The notes under the pieces were generated by a model. That model had not been told where the DNA came from, did no database searches, and worked only from the letters and a program-made list of their open reading frames with translations. Positions 1 through 13,200 of a stretch of 64,000 bases of DNA are shown here, piece after piece. The position numbers were made by a program, and so were the translations under genes. Origin of the DNA: Harmonia axyridis (Eukaryota; Arthropoda; Insecta; Coleoptera; Coccinellidae); the NCBI RefSeq assembly GCF_914767665.1, contig NC_059506.1:17089825-17153824 (forward strand). Reading direction: 5' to 3'. The first letter of the stretch is position 1; every line of letters starts with the position of its first letter.

Positions 1-555
1 CACAATAGTGTGCAAGTAGAAATTTATCCGACCAAGAGATAAATGGTTTATAGGCTTTATGCCCGAAACCTAAGAAGCACAGGTTAGGTTTAGTGAGTAT
101 TCTCGCTCTTGATAAGCCAGGACCCTCACACTTGTTCCTTTGGATAAGGTTAGTCTGTAAATGGATGATTCCCCCTGCTTAAAAAAAAAGAAGAATAATT
201 CAATTGAGCTCAGACCAGTCTACATCTACAACTATAACATATGTTCAACACTTGCACTGACAACGAGAAGATTAAAGAGATTCACATCAATCACATCTGT
301 TATCGAGACCGTCGAAAAGGTACCTGCACTGCAACGACCCAAGTTCCCAAGTGACCAGCGACCCTAAGAATCGATTAGACAAATTATCATCTTCTTCAAA
401 CTCTTTTAGTGGGTTGAAATGAATTGAATAAGTTTTATTTATCCCGTTCTTTTATTTCCCTAAATTGTTCTTGGCTGTAAACTACTCTAGTCACAGTATA
501 AGGACCACAACCCACGGACGAAACATGGATAACGAATGACGAAACCCGTCAATAC
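1..555. other. No gene recognised at left edge
   Basis: No splice-consistent coding exon or recognisable protein is visible. A 68-codon frame at 161-367 has no family resemblance and is probably chance. The stretch ends where transposase-like reading begins near 560. Confidence 0.4.
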
Positions 556-559
556 AGGA

Positions 560-1210
560 ACTGACAAAGCATTGCTAAATTGGCTCGAACGAAAAAAGAT
601 TCAAAACGTGCCCATTTGTGGCTTGATGTAGCAGAAGATTTTTCCAAACTGTTGTCCCCTAATAACGAAAACGTATATCCTATTCTGAAAGCTGGATATT
701 CGCTTCAAAAGAAAGTAACGTATATAACTTCAAGTGAATTGCATGGAAAAGCTGCAAGTGCTTCAATTGAAAGTAGAGACGATGACATTTTCAACGCTTA
801 AATTGAGAACTGAGAATATTATTGATTAAAGGAAAATCAAGAACACCGAGAGGTTTCAAGCCTTGTAAAAAGGTACCTATTAATTATACATCGAATAAGA
901 AATCTCATATTATGGATCACGTACGAGATATTTGAAACTAAAATCAGAAAATGGGATATTAGTTTAACAAAATAAAAAAAGATATATAATTCTCCTCGTT
1001 GACAATTGTCTTGCTCCTGCTCGTCCATATGTTGATCTAAGGAGTATAAAATACGTGTTTATGCATCCGAATATGACCGCAATTTGACGTCTATGGACCA
1101 AGGGATAACAGCATGTTTGGAATCTCATTATAAAAACAATTTCCGATTTATTTGATTTCCTACTTAGACAATGGCGAAGAATTCAAATTCACCCTTCCTG
1201 ATGCTATACC
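560..1210 (+). pseudogene. Decayed pogo/Tigger-like transposase remnant
   Basis: Reading in shifting frames gives pieces typical of CENP-B/pogo transposases. TDKALLNWLERKK near 560-600 matches the start of the CENP-B-type DNA-binding domain, and a short frame around 720-800 (SELHGKAASASIES) resembles the GE(A/S)ASV segment that follows it. PNMTA then MDQG near 1068-1105 recall the PPN-T---QPMDQG motif close to the last catalytic acidic residue. Several frameshifts and stops separate these pieces and most of the DDE core is missing. I see no terminal inverted repeats. It is a dead fragment; the family call rests on remembered motif shape only. Confidence 0.55.
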
Positions 1211-1924
1211 TACTTGTTTCGAATAAGGCATGGAACCTCATTTCTTCAAAAATCATAATTAGTTGTTATAAGCATGCAGATTTTTATCCTACAATTGCAT
1301 ATGAGAAAAGTTATGGAATTCATTTAGCACAATAGTTAGAGCTGGATGAAGAAAATTTCCAAGATGATCAACCAGCATATTAGCCAAAAAGAATCATAAG
1401 TCTATGAAAGCCTGGACGAGTCTTTGGATGCCGCCTCTCTGTGAAAACAAACACATCAACCAACAATCACGAATCTACAGATGAAGAAATATATTAATAT
1501 CCATCTGTATCTCAAATGGTTGGGAATAAGTGCGAGTTCCTTTGTTATAACCAAGCTCTGCAAAATTATTTTTAAACGAGAGCTCAGATCAATTTATTTT
1601 TCCCCGTCGATCTCGTTAAAAGCGAACTCGACTGTATATTTTTCATTTTTTGTTACTGGTAATTCATTATGTTTATTCAACTATCGACTTTTATTTGCCT
1701 GTAAAATAATATCATCAGTTATTGTACCAGTTATTTAAAAAATTCAAATAGTCATCACAGCACCAAACTCCATTCGAATTGCTCAATAATTCGTAAATAA
1801 ATTCAAAACAAGTATAGGAAAACCACTCTCTTCAAATTTCCCGCATTTGTCGAGTTTGTTTGATTACCGACCGCCAGAGGAAGATAAATAATTCGGCTTT
1901 AGGGAGGGGATTGTCGCATCTATG

Positions 1925-2045
1925 TTATCCGCATAGACCTAATATTTGATATTAGGTCTTTGGTTATCTATAATCTGTGGGTTAGAGTTAGAGCTGGACT
2001 AAAGATTTGGAGGTTGCGAGTTCGAGTCCCGCTCAAAGTTCTTTT
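1925..2045 (+). repeat. tRNA-like remnant, possibly a SINE head
   Basis: The segment 1991-2035 reads like the 3' two thirds of a tRNA: a TAGAGC-like D-arm end, a 7-nt loop CTAAAGA flanked by weak 5-bp arms (several G-U pairs), and a B-box-like GAGTTCGAGTCCC inside an imperfect T-stem. It is followed by a T-run (pol III terminator-like) at 2041-2045. The 5' acceptor half is not recognisable. Immediately upstream, at about 1933-1960, is a short palindrome built on the CATAGACCTAATAT end sequence that recurs in the window. A tRNA-derived SINE or a tRNA pseudogene both fit; a working tRNA does not. Confidence 0.45.
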
Positions 2046-2199
2046 TCCAGAATTGATAATTTGTCTGCACGGCACTACAATATTTACCTTGTAATTAATT
2101 CACAGAAGCTAAAATCCATCATTTTCGATTTATTAGTCGTCATTGTGAAATATGACATTCAATTTGCTAATTATTACTTGATGCTGCCTTAATCCAAAT

Positions 2200-3990
2200 T
2201 GAGAAATAACACCATATAAAAATTATTATATTTTAATGTTTCATTGAATAATCCATCATGACAAAAATAACAGTTCATAAATTACTATATACTTTAAAAA
2301 AAATAAAGAAACAATTTTAATGGGAGACTAATTAACGGATAATGAAAAATCTGCGCAATATTTCCCTATTCCAAAAGTTTATATAGTACACATAAACACC
2401 ATTTCCGCTCAAGTAATATTTTTCTTTAATGAAAGAACAAGGAATGGAAGTGAAAGCCTTAAAAAGGATATGAAACATTTTAATATTGCTAGCTATTAAA
2501 CGTGGTATGCTAATAGTTCAATGAAATGCTCAATACTTTGCCACAAATTTTAAGATTGTATAAAGTTCAGTTTTTTGTTGAAAATGTGGCCCACCTACAT
2601 ATACTGCCATTTGTTTCAAACTAATTTCAATTCTTGTTCTTATTTTATGGTGTTTATATGACAAAGTTATTTCCTGCATAATCGAATAAATTTTCTGAAA
2701 TCAATACATTCAAGGGATGATTCAATGCGCCTAAATTATTTTTTGATATATCACAATATATGAAATTGTTTTACAATAAATATAATCAATTTCGATGATA
2801 AAATATATATGTACAAAGAATTAATGCTTATTTACAATTTCAACTGAAGTAATTATATAATAAAATTTGTCCAAATACATTTTTTTTGTGCAAAATATTT
2901 CATCTAATAAAGATGCAATAATTTATGTATATCATAAAAAATTCATCTGATAAAACATCTTCAGAAATTGTTATTTGGAAGGATGTAGTCATCAATATCA
3001 TCTACACAATCGAAAAATAATACAGGCAGGCATTTGCATGTTAAAGTCGTTTCTATCACTAATATTAACATAAATGAAATACAAACTCTCTAATATGAAA
3101 ATACTTATTGCATTCCAATGGAAGAAAATAATTAGATGGTAGTTCATAATCGGGAGGGAATTAATAGTTACATAATAGTTTAGATAATCACTAAAAAACT
3201 AGGAGAAGTGACTTCAGTTTTATATTCTACAAGGTATTCTTTACAGGGAAGTACTGAGAACAAACAAGAGAAAATCTGTATAGGTATTCTGTGTAGGGGC
3301 ACCTATTGACCGGTAATTTGTACATAAGGTGCAATGTATTAAAACCATATAAAGATATAGATATAAGCGCGAAAAAATTCAGAAAAATTTACAGCAATCA
3401 CAAATATTTCATTAGATTGAAATACATTGGACTGGATACGTTAAAAGCTCAATTTTTAAATGAGTTGGTTAAGAATTTATTTGGTGATATATTAAGCATT
3501 CATGCATTTTTAAATATCAACCTCTGATTATGTTGTCATTCAAAGTTCCCGCCATTTATTCTAAACATTTTTACCGAAAGATTTTAAAATTTTTAATCTA
3601 ATCAAAAAACAATGAGATATTTCTTGAACTCTTTTCGGTTGAATTCATTGATGTAGTGTTGTAAATTTCTTCATGAATCAATATATTTGCAAAATGGTGA
3701 AAAATATCAAAAAGGACCTCAGGATAAAGGGGGAAACCATCCAGGTAAACTATTCTGTTTAGAGATAATGATGCCACTTGATAGATTCTACCAATAATCT
3801 TTGAGAGGAAAAATTACCAGGATCCTTTCAAAATCAAGGCAAAATATATCCCATGATTGGGAACAATATCAAAAGACACCAAGTTGAAAAACGCTTTTTC
3901 TGAAATGGAAACTGCTATTTTTCCTCTATATTTTTCAGATGAAATTGATAACGACTCCTAAAATTAATATTAAATATAAATGAGAAAAGT
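2200..3990. other. AT-rich gene-free stretch downstream of dlg5
   Basis: Very AT-rich sequence with no conserved coding frame, no inverted-repeat element and no RNA gene that I can recognise. A 73-codon frame at 3306-3527 has no family resemblance. Confidence 0.4.
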
Positions 3991-3995
3991 CATCA

Positions 3996-4001
3996 TTTAT
4001 T
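3996..4001 (-). terminator. dlg5: dlg5 polyadenylation signal AATAAA
   Basis: AATAAA on the minus strand, about 47 nt past the dlg5 stop codon, implying a short 3' UTR. It is the first canonical hexamer after the stop. Confidence 0.5.
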
Positions 4002-4047
4002 AAAGCTTGATAGTAAAATCTGGAAGACTTGATACCATAAGTTGAAT

Positions 4048-4240
4048 TTACTGTAAAGGCACCCATTGGCTTCTGGAATGTTCCAAATCAACAGCGGCTT
4101 TGACTTGAGCACAGACGTGAGCAACGTTGGCGCCAGCTGTTAGAACTGCCGTGATCAGATGACGATATTCCGCTTCTAGTTTTTGTCCATGATCGAACAT
4201 CTCCTTGGCTGCTTTTCCTGTAAGTTTGTCCAAAGAGAAC
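4048..4240 (-). CDS. dlg5: dlg5 terminal exon 8: GK end and stop
   Basis: 193 nt from a ATGCAG acceptor to a TAA at 4050-4048. It encodes residues 1515-1578, the closing helices of the GK-like domain, ending QWVPLQ. It completes the frame exactly. Confidence 0.94.
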
Positions 4241-7200
4241 CTGCATAAAAAACACTAATCAGTAATAAAATCCTTATGATGATCAAAAGTCCTTCCATCT
4301 TTCAAAAATGTTAGACTATTATGCAGGGGGCCCAAATAAAACAATCAGTCTTCATTTGGAAGGGACATCATGTGATAACAAATTTGTGGGGGTACGACCA
4401 TAACCTTCAACAAGGTAGCAACCCCTTCAAAATTATTATACGGTAATAGGTGACACATAACAGCAAATGTTTTGCAATTATAGATACAATACTTACATAT
4501 ATACAATACATACATATATGTACAATGGTGAAACCATTGACGGCGACGTTATATTACGTTTAAAAGCTGACATTTTCAAATTAAAAATTTAAACTTACAG
4601 TTTTTGAGATATGTACATATTTTGATTCTTATAAACTGGAGGGTCTTTGGAAATACCTAATAACTTTGAAATGAATGATTTTATTTGAATGAGATTTTGA
4701 GAGTGAATACTAGATGAACATAGGTAAGTACAGTCTTTTCAATAATCATTGAGAAGGGAGGGTGTCAAAATGGGACAATTCATTGATGACTTATTCAAAC
4801 TTTAATATCGGGCTTATTCCGAATGGCACACCCTATATTTTATTTTTAGTTCTTAGATTGCGAACTTTATTATCTACAAAATGTTTTCTACCAAATGAGA
4901 AAATTGAATCTAGTGTGTACCATTTGGAATAACCCCAGTATTAACATTTGTGAGCCATCAATGAATTCTCATTTTGAACACACAGAAAAGTTCTCAATGA
5001 TTCTCAAAAAGTCAATACTTACCTTTGTTCTTCTAGTAATCACCTTCAGAATCTTATTCAAATATATTTATTCATTTCCAAGTTATTAGGTTTTTCCAGG
5101 GGTAGGTTGAGAAACCTATGTGAGTGGTTCAGCTGCAGTTCTAGCGAATTATTTAGGAAAACTGCAAACAAATTTAAAATTTCCAGTATAATTTTCAATC
5201 TCCACGGAACAGAACCTGAATGAGAAGAAGGTTTTTTCAATATATCTTTTTTCATGAAAAATCGAATTATCATTTACCATAAAAAAATAACAAAGTTTCA
5301 AGCATATGAAACTTTCAACAAACTTGGGTTCATTTATTCCATGCAATCTGAATAGTCAATAAAAACAGGTGTTTTTGATAAGAAAAACGTATGTTTGGTC
5401 ATTTACACTTTTTTGGTACACTCTTTGTATTTGCAAACAATTTGAGAATGTAGCTCTAATGGAGCCTAATGGTCTGTGTCGATAAAAAAAATCGGAAATG
5501 CCAGCGCATAGCTGTAATAGAACATCGCATCAATGGTGGAGTCAAACTTCAAGAAAATTGGTGGGCAATAGCGTCAAGAGAGAATATTATGAGTAATTTC
5601 TACTTGATAAGTCGAACTTCTATAACTCAAATATGTATATTAATATCTTGAACTGAATATTTGGCAACACATTCGATAAGTCGAATTTTTTGGGTCACCC
5701 CCTATTCACTATGATTTCAACCATTTGTTTGGTAATAGCGTAAATATATTAAAGCATAAAATCAGTTCAATTGATGTGTATTGGTTAATGAGTATACTTG
5801 TCAGTTGTTACTGGGAGGAAGAAATTCCTAATGCGTCTATTCAATACATCTTTTTATATTTCGTCGTCATAATTTCAAACTTTATCTCTTGATGAAAAAT
5901 AGAGGCCTCTAATAAAAGTGGAAAGTGGTGAACGAAACAAAGATGAAACTACTACTACATTACAGATATGGGTCTGGCGTCATTCTTCGCGTTTAGCTGT
6001 AATATGACGTCATTCGAGAAAAAACGAATTAAAACAAATAGTACTTACCTAGTGTCCTTTAACTCCCTTATCTGCTTAGTACTTTTAAATTTCACCAGTA
6101 GTACAACTGTAGCAATATTCAATCTGTGCAAACGCTCAACACTGCTGACCGCAACATCCAACATACAATGACGTCTGTTGGCACAGACATTCTTAACACC
6201 CATTACACTAGTACATTCGAAAAAACTTCCTCTTCTCTTGTAATCAACAAGAAGGCCATCTGCTAATTCCCTATCAAGCAAAGCTTGTGAACAGCGTCTA
6301 GTTTCAGATGGTGCCTTTTGGAACTGATCAGGGAAATCAGAGACAAGTTTATCTACCACGCAATCTGCTAAGGGGCCCAATACTAAGACTGGACGAAATT
6401 CTGGTCTACCTAACCTTTCCACCCTCTGATAAGAACATAGAGATAAATCTTCAGAGTACCTGAAATTTAAAAAAATCAAATTGACACACTTGAAATAATA
6501 ATATGAGGAGTTTTCGGAATACTACTCCGAGTTAACAACTCGATTCAAATTGGTCACGTGACGCAGTTGCAACATCTACCCGAAGTTTTTGTTCAGATTT
6601 GAACAAAAACAATCTTGACCTTAAAATATAATTCAAGAACTTTGAACTCATTAAAACATTGCTATTTTTCATTTTACTATTACTATACACTGTATATTTA
6701 TTACTACAAATTGAGAAGAATTTTTGAATAGCTTGAATAGTTTTCGAAACTAGAGTAACATTCAATAGGTAGTTCTTGTGATGCAAGAATACAGGGTCGT
6801 CCAACGAAAACCTAACATCTCGATTTTCCCACTTTAAAATGGAAATGTGGAAAATCGCTCGGACCCGTCAATTTCTGATTCGAGGGGAAACAACTTTTTC
6901 GCTTTTTTCATCCTCATAACTTCAACACCCTAACAAGGGTGAGCACAACCCCTTGATTTTGAATAGGGATGAGGGGTGTTGCAATAACTAATGGGAAATG
7001 GTGGAAGGGTGGAAAAGATCAAATTATTTTTTGGGAAAAACGACTCTGCGCGAACAACAACGACTTTATTTAAGAACGACATCCTGGAAAAAAGGAATCC
7101 GCTGCTTACGTTGTGCTGGTTGGTGGTTGCTAAATTAAACGCGCATTGTCAATGTGAGACAATGGACGCGTTCAGCAGAAAGATCGGTAGCGTAAGTAGA

Positions 7201-10200
7201 TGCTCCGCTACTGATAGGTATCAGTTTGGTAACGTTAGTATTGTCTGCTGGGCGGGTCGCTCCTTTTCTTGACAGCATTAACAGCAATGGGTTCTATGGG
7301 TCCTTATTGAAGGTTACGTCAAGATGAGAGACAATTTTCTGTTATAATATCGATTTTTATTTCCATGTTTGCTTACGGTATTATTACTTTTTTATTCTTC
7401 GATATAAGGGAAATTTATTCAGAGTAACATTTCAGAATGTTAATAAACGTATATGTTTCAGTTTCCACTATTGCTTCATTTGAAATTTAAATTTTTTCCC
7501 AAAATCACTGTCACAACTGTCACAAATGAGTTATGTCAGTTACTCAACATGTTAAAAAAAAGTAGCATAAAATACATTTGCTATCAAAGATGGCGACTGC
7601 TCCGTAGCATACGCTCAGTAGCGTAAACTGATAAAATGCGTTGAGCAGAAAATTCATAGAATATTGACAACTATTCCACAACTATTGATTCTGCTGAACG
7701 CTCCCACCATTGAGGAAGATAATCAAAGTTGTTTGAAATAGTATTACTTCCTTACACACTTCTCAATTTTTAGTATTGTATACATGTTCCACATGATTTG
7801 TAATTCTATAAATAAAAAGGTATTATTACTGGTCAAAATGAATGCTCCAAGCAAACATAGAGATTATCTCCTCATTGTCAACATAATCAATAAATTAATT
7901 GATTGTTTTAGTTCTATTTTTTTTTATGAATTTTTTGGCATCGATTGCAAAGGTCATTAGACATTATTACAAAAACAGGCGGAAACGCAAAATACAAGGT
8001 TAGAACATTTGGAGAGGCACTACAGGGATATCGAAAACCGTTAGAAATACAGGGTGGCTTAAATTACAGAAAAGTTGCGTTATTTAGTGATTAGCGACAG
8101 TGTGTAGGTGTTAACAGATCGAATGGTTCTCGAGATATCTCGAAAAAACAAAAAACGAGGTTTTCTTTTTTTTTCTGTATAACTCATTTGTTTCTGGAGA
8201 TAACTTCACGAAATTCGGTTTGTAGCCATTATTCAATATAGAGATTCTAATGGTGTCGTCAGAGTTCTTTCGTTTTCCATTGTTTTAGAGACGCGATATT
8301 CAATTTTTTTCTTATACGCCATAAAAAATTTAGAATTCAACAATATATCACACTCTATAAAAATATCGTGTCTAGTTACGCAAATTTGAACTTCCTTTAT
8401 ATTATTTTGTTTGAGTAGTAGACTGGTGCCAAAACTATCAAATAACTTGTTAATTTGTTCAATTGTTTTGATATGTATATGTAAATCATCAATTAATTTT
8501 TATGAACTCTGAATCCTATTTGATAAGTAACGTCCAATCAATTATATAATCATGCTGATACCAACACCCTACATAGCGTACAACTGGCAATGTCTGTAGA
8601 AATTGTTCTACATAATTTAAAAAACTCAAGTGATGGTTTCGCATAACAACTCACATATCCGTTTGTCGCATTCTTCCCTGTATAGCAAATATTAAAATCT
8701 TAACATAAATACACGTTAGAGCCTTTAATAATATGATGTTATTCCACGAACTGCAAAATAGGCCCTTTCATTTCATCTTATAACGTTCAATTCTATTCAC
8801 AATCAAATTATTAAATATATAAAAAAAAAATTTAATGCCTTCGTTATCGGACTCATATAAAATTTATGCAGAAATTACCATCCCGGTGCCAAACTTGAAA
8901 AACTGGCTAATTCCTTAGAGTCCCTAGATGATCCATTGCTTCCTTGACCCATACCTCTCTGATGATGTTTCTTCCTCCTGAAAAAGCTTCTCCTAGCAGA
9001 AGAAGTATTTGATGGTGATCTGCTCTCTAGATCTGCAGCACTTCTTCTGAGTAAAAGCTCTTCTTCAACTTTGTATTTTGAGGGTACAACTCCACAATGC
9101 TGCCTGTTGAATTTCATTGATTAACTTTTATATTTTTAATCATTACAATAGGATGAATAGTCAAGAAAAACATAGAAAAATGGAATATGTGTTTCAACAT
9201 TAATATAGAGTACAGGGTGTGCCAAATTCGATCCTCACTGAAAGCATCTCGAGAACTATAAGATTTAGAGAAAGAATCTTCCAGGACCCCTGATCTCTTT
9301 TTTATTATTATTATTATTACAATAGAGAAGGGGGGAGGCCGAAGCCTATAACCCCACAAGAACTAAAAAGAAATTTCATGTATGAGATAGAATAAAAATA
9401 AAAAAAATCGTTGAAACACAAGTATAAAAAAATAAAACAAATTATGAAGAAAAGAGTTCATCAATCTGGTTCTTGAAGCTATTGACACGGAGACAATGTG
9501 GTCAGGCAAAGAGTTCCATCTGTCGAAGACTCTATTACATAGAAAGTGCTGTCTTGTGATGTCCGAAAAACTTCGTGGTAAAACTTCAACGGATGACCCC
9601 GCAGATTGTTGGTATTGATCGTGAAAAGGTTTCGTAGATTGCATCCGATGAAGCCGTGTAAAGCCCTAAAGGTCATGATGAGGTCACCTCGCTCGTGGCG
9701 CTCCATCATAAAAGGACGGAGAAACAACAATTTTCTCGAAATAATAAGATCACAGATATCTTGATTTTTATTGAGTTCCCTTTCCTTCTATAGCTCGTGT
9801 TTATTGTGTATACTGCAGTGCTATGATGTATATAGCACTACAGTATACACAATAAACACGAGCTATAGAATTGAAAGGTACTTAATGAAATGTTTGATCT
9901 GTTTAGTTTTTATAACTCAATTTTTTAACATGGTATGTACATAAATGTCTAAATATGTACATATTTACTTTCATAAAAGACATGTTAAATGCAACATAAA
10001 ATATATCCCATTCTACATTCCACATTACACTGAATTTTGTAAAATATTTGAGAATAAAACTATTCTTTTTGTGATAATAACAGGCGTTAATACATATATA
10101 CTTGTAAAACTGTTGGCTAACCAAAACAATTCGCATTTTAGACCGTCGTAACTCGTAATGCCGTGAAACCCCGATTTCGGAATATGCGGTTCAGATAATC

Positions 10201-13200
10201 GGGATTGTACTGTATTTCAAAAAAAGGATCGGGTTCCTTGAAGATTTTTTTCTCTTGGTCTAATACTTCTCAAGATGCTTCCAGTAAGCATCGAATTTGG
10301 GACACCCTGTACATTACAAAAATTTTCCGTCACTTATTTCTAATCAAACCTGATTGATCTTAAATTGGTATTTTGAAAATAATTGTGGTGTAATTTCACC
10401 ATTCTGTGTAAAAAAACCCTCAACAGTGCGCAACTTAGAGCCAATTGAGGTGGTGGAAAGATAATTTGAAATTCTACCTGAGCATGTTGATTGGTGAGCC
10501 AATATGTAAAAGGCGTCTACGTTATTTACTGAATAAATCTGAGAAGGCAAGTTCCGGCACTTCCGGTTATACAAGAATTAAAAAAAAAAATTAAAAAAAA
10601 AACTTTTTTCATTTTATGTCTTAGATATTATCAAGATTTCCATTTTCAATTACTCTTTTCTAGAATTATTGCGTTAGTCTTCATAGTTTTCAAAATATTA
10701 AGGAAAAACCGAAAAAAAGAGATAATTTCCATAGTCACAATTACGTGAATTATTTTTACTGTGAATATCCTATGCGTATACTATTCAATATCGTGTATAT
10801 CTTGAATTTGAAAAATATCATCACATGGTGTTTCAAATATTGTCCCAAAAATTGTGAACAAAATTTGATCATAACTTTCGATTTTCAAATTAGAACCCTA
10901 TTTTTCGTGATTTCGTTGGATTCTACGGTGAAAAATAAGGGTAGTGTCCAAACATGATTATGCTCTCAAATTCAATAATTCGAGATTTTATGAATTTATG
11001 TTATACGTAGGGTCAATTTCATTCGATCTGTTTCCAAACGGACTAGCAATAATACTCAATGATCATAGAAATTTAAATATCTAATTACTTTACATGTGAC
11101 AGGTGTTTTCATTATCACCTGCACTAATTCGATTTCACGAATTGAATTTCCGATATTCAAATAACAAAAATGTAAGCGGTGTAAGGTGCGGAAGGTTGAT
11201 AGGTCACGTGACCACGGAGCAAGAGGTGCGTGCGTGTTTTGCCGAACGATGACGGAGCTAACGGTGCTGATATCGAAGAATTTTTGAATGTGTTTTGTGA
11301 AAAGAAAAAAACAATTTCGTCGATTGAAATTATTGGAGACGGTCAGACTAGATCTAATTTGTCTCCTCAGGATGTATTCTACATAATGTGTTCATCTTGA
11401 AAGAGTTGAAAGGAGATAATCCTGAGGATATTATTGATGAACCACTTAATGCAAGAGTTGGAAATTTTGTGGACATCGAAAATATGCATAATCAATCAGG
11501 GAACCAATTAGAGGAGAGTAAAAAGAATTTTATAATGTATTCTTTGAACATGGATGAAAGATTTCTTCGCTAGATACAATTATGTACTTTGTGAAATAAA
11601 CCTTTATTTTTAATGAAAACATTCGTTTCCTAATTGCTCCCAACATATATGTACAAACATAAGAAAAAAACTATCAATAGATTTTGCATAATAAGCTTTC
11701 ATAATTATTGTTTTTCCAAAATTCTCATATTCGTGTATGATGCTCAAAGACAACCAATGCATGTACCTATTTTCAAACCAATCCTTAATTTCTAATGTTT
11801 ATTAGGTTCAAAGCTTGATACGATCTACCGGATTTTAAGAGAAATTTAATATAATCAAAAAAGGCATCAATTGTAATATCAGGAATGCCCGGTTTAGTCT
11901 CCTCTATAAAAATAAATTTATTTCTTATTGAGAAGCCTCCAATTTTTATTTGTATTTTCCTGAGTATAAAACTTATTTGTGTTCAATATAACCTCTCGAA
12001 ATCAAAAATTCCTACCCCACAGAATTTGGCATACTTCTTTTCTTCATTTTTATGTTAATATTATTGGAATCTATGGTCCACAGTTCGCAACCCTTTCTCC
12101 GTCTACCTAGGCGGTGCGAAAGGTTAAGCACCGGTTTATTCGGTTGGCATTTATCGAACACAGAAAAGTGCAGACGGGGCGAAATGTGTGATTTGCCGAG
12201 CACTTAGGAAGCTTACGATGTGAATGGTGCGAACGGTGTGACATATACCGAACGCAGTAATTTTTTCGTTCCGCAATTTATCGTTCGAGACCAATCTCTC
12301 GGATCAAGATTCGAAAATCACAAAAATCATGACGAAATGATTGAGCGATTTGTTCAGGGACGAGCGGTCAAAAATTTAAGGCCTATTCTCTAAATTCTAA
12401 AATAACTTACCTATGTCCATCTGCATCTAAACGCCATGCTCGCCATTGTCCGGGAACGCCATTAAACATCGTGTTATCAACATAGAGGACGTCGTCTCTA
12501 TTGCACTGTAACTGAGGTGGTTCTGTATGCTCATCTCCTGCTCTATCGAATCCACAACGCACGTACAAACTATCACCGGGTTTATCTTTGATCTCGTGAT
12601 ATCCTGAAATGCAAAATAATGCGATGTGTAATTCGACATTTAGCAATTCGAAGATGAAAACTCATCCAGTATCTATAAGACACGATTCGATAAATTTCCG
12701 TTAAAATTCTAACGAAATTAATTGTCAAAAACCATCCACACAAAATAAGACAATCGTAGTGTTTTCTAAGATGCATATCCATCGTAGTGTTTTCCGATAA
12801 GAATATCCCTCTATCCAACTACGCTATTACGAAAAATAAAAAAAAAATGATTCAACAACGCATTGAAATTGTTAAAATTCTCTACAAAAATGGTGAAGAT
12901 TTCACAGTCACAGTTCGCAAAACTAAAGCACTGGGTTTTTCAGATTTATACCTACTTGATCTAGAGATACAGCGTTTACATTTGACATAATTCTCGATTC
13001 TTAGCGATGGACTGATTAGCTTTTGTTTTGCCAATTTTGAGAATATTAGTTAAGCTTCGTTATGTCCACTGTAGGTAGCACTATCAACAAATTAAGATTC
13101 TTGTTATTTATTATTTATGAGTTTTGTGCCATTATGTACCGGGGTTTTCACCATAATTTGACCCCCCCTTCAACTTTGTTACTGAAAGAGTTACAAAAAA

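Larger units (their letters stand above)
9211..10311. mobile_element. TACAGGGTGT-ended inverted-repeat element with insertions
   Basis: The left end TACAGGGTGTGCCAAATTCG and about 90 bp that follow are matched, inverted, by the sequence ending GACACCCTGTA at 10311. The ends belong to the same style as several other elements here. The interior has received a LINE 3' end (about 9300-9745), an 85-bp hairpin (9786-9870) and a pogo-type end sequence (about 10140-10213). It lies in dlg5 intron 5. Confidence 0.7.

Noticed and set aside
1976..2045. Functional tRNA gene
   Set aside because: No acceptor stem, weak anticodon stem and an imperfect T-stem.
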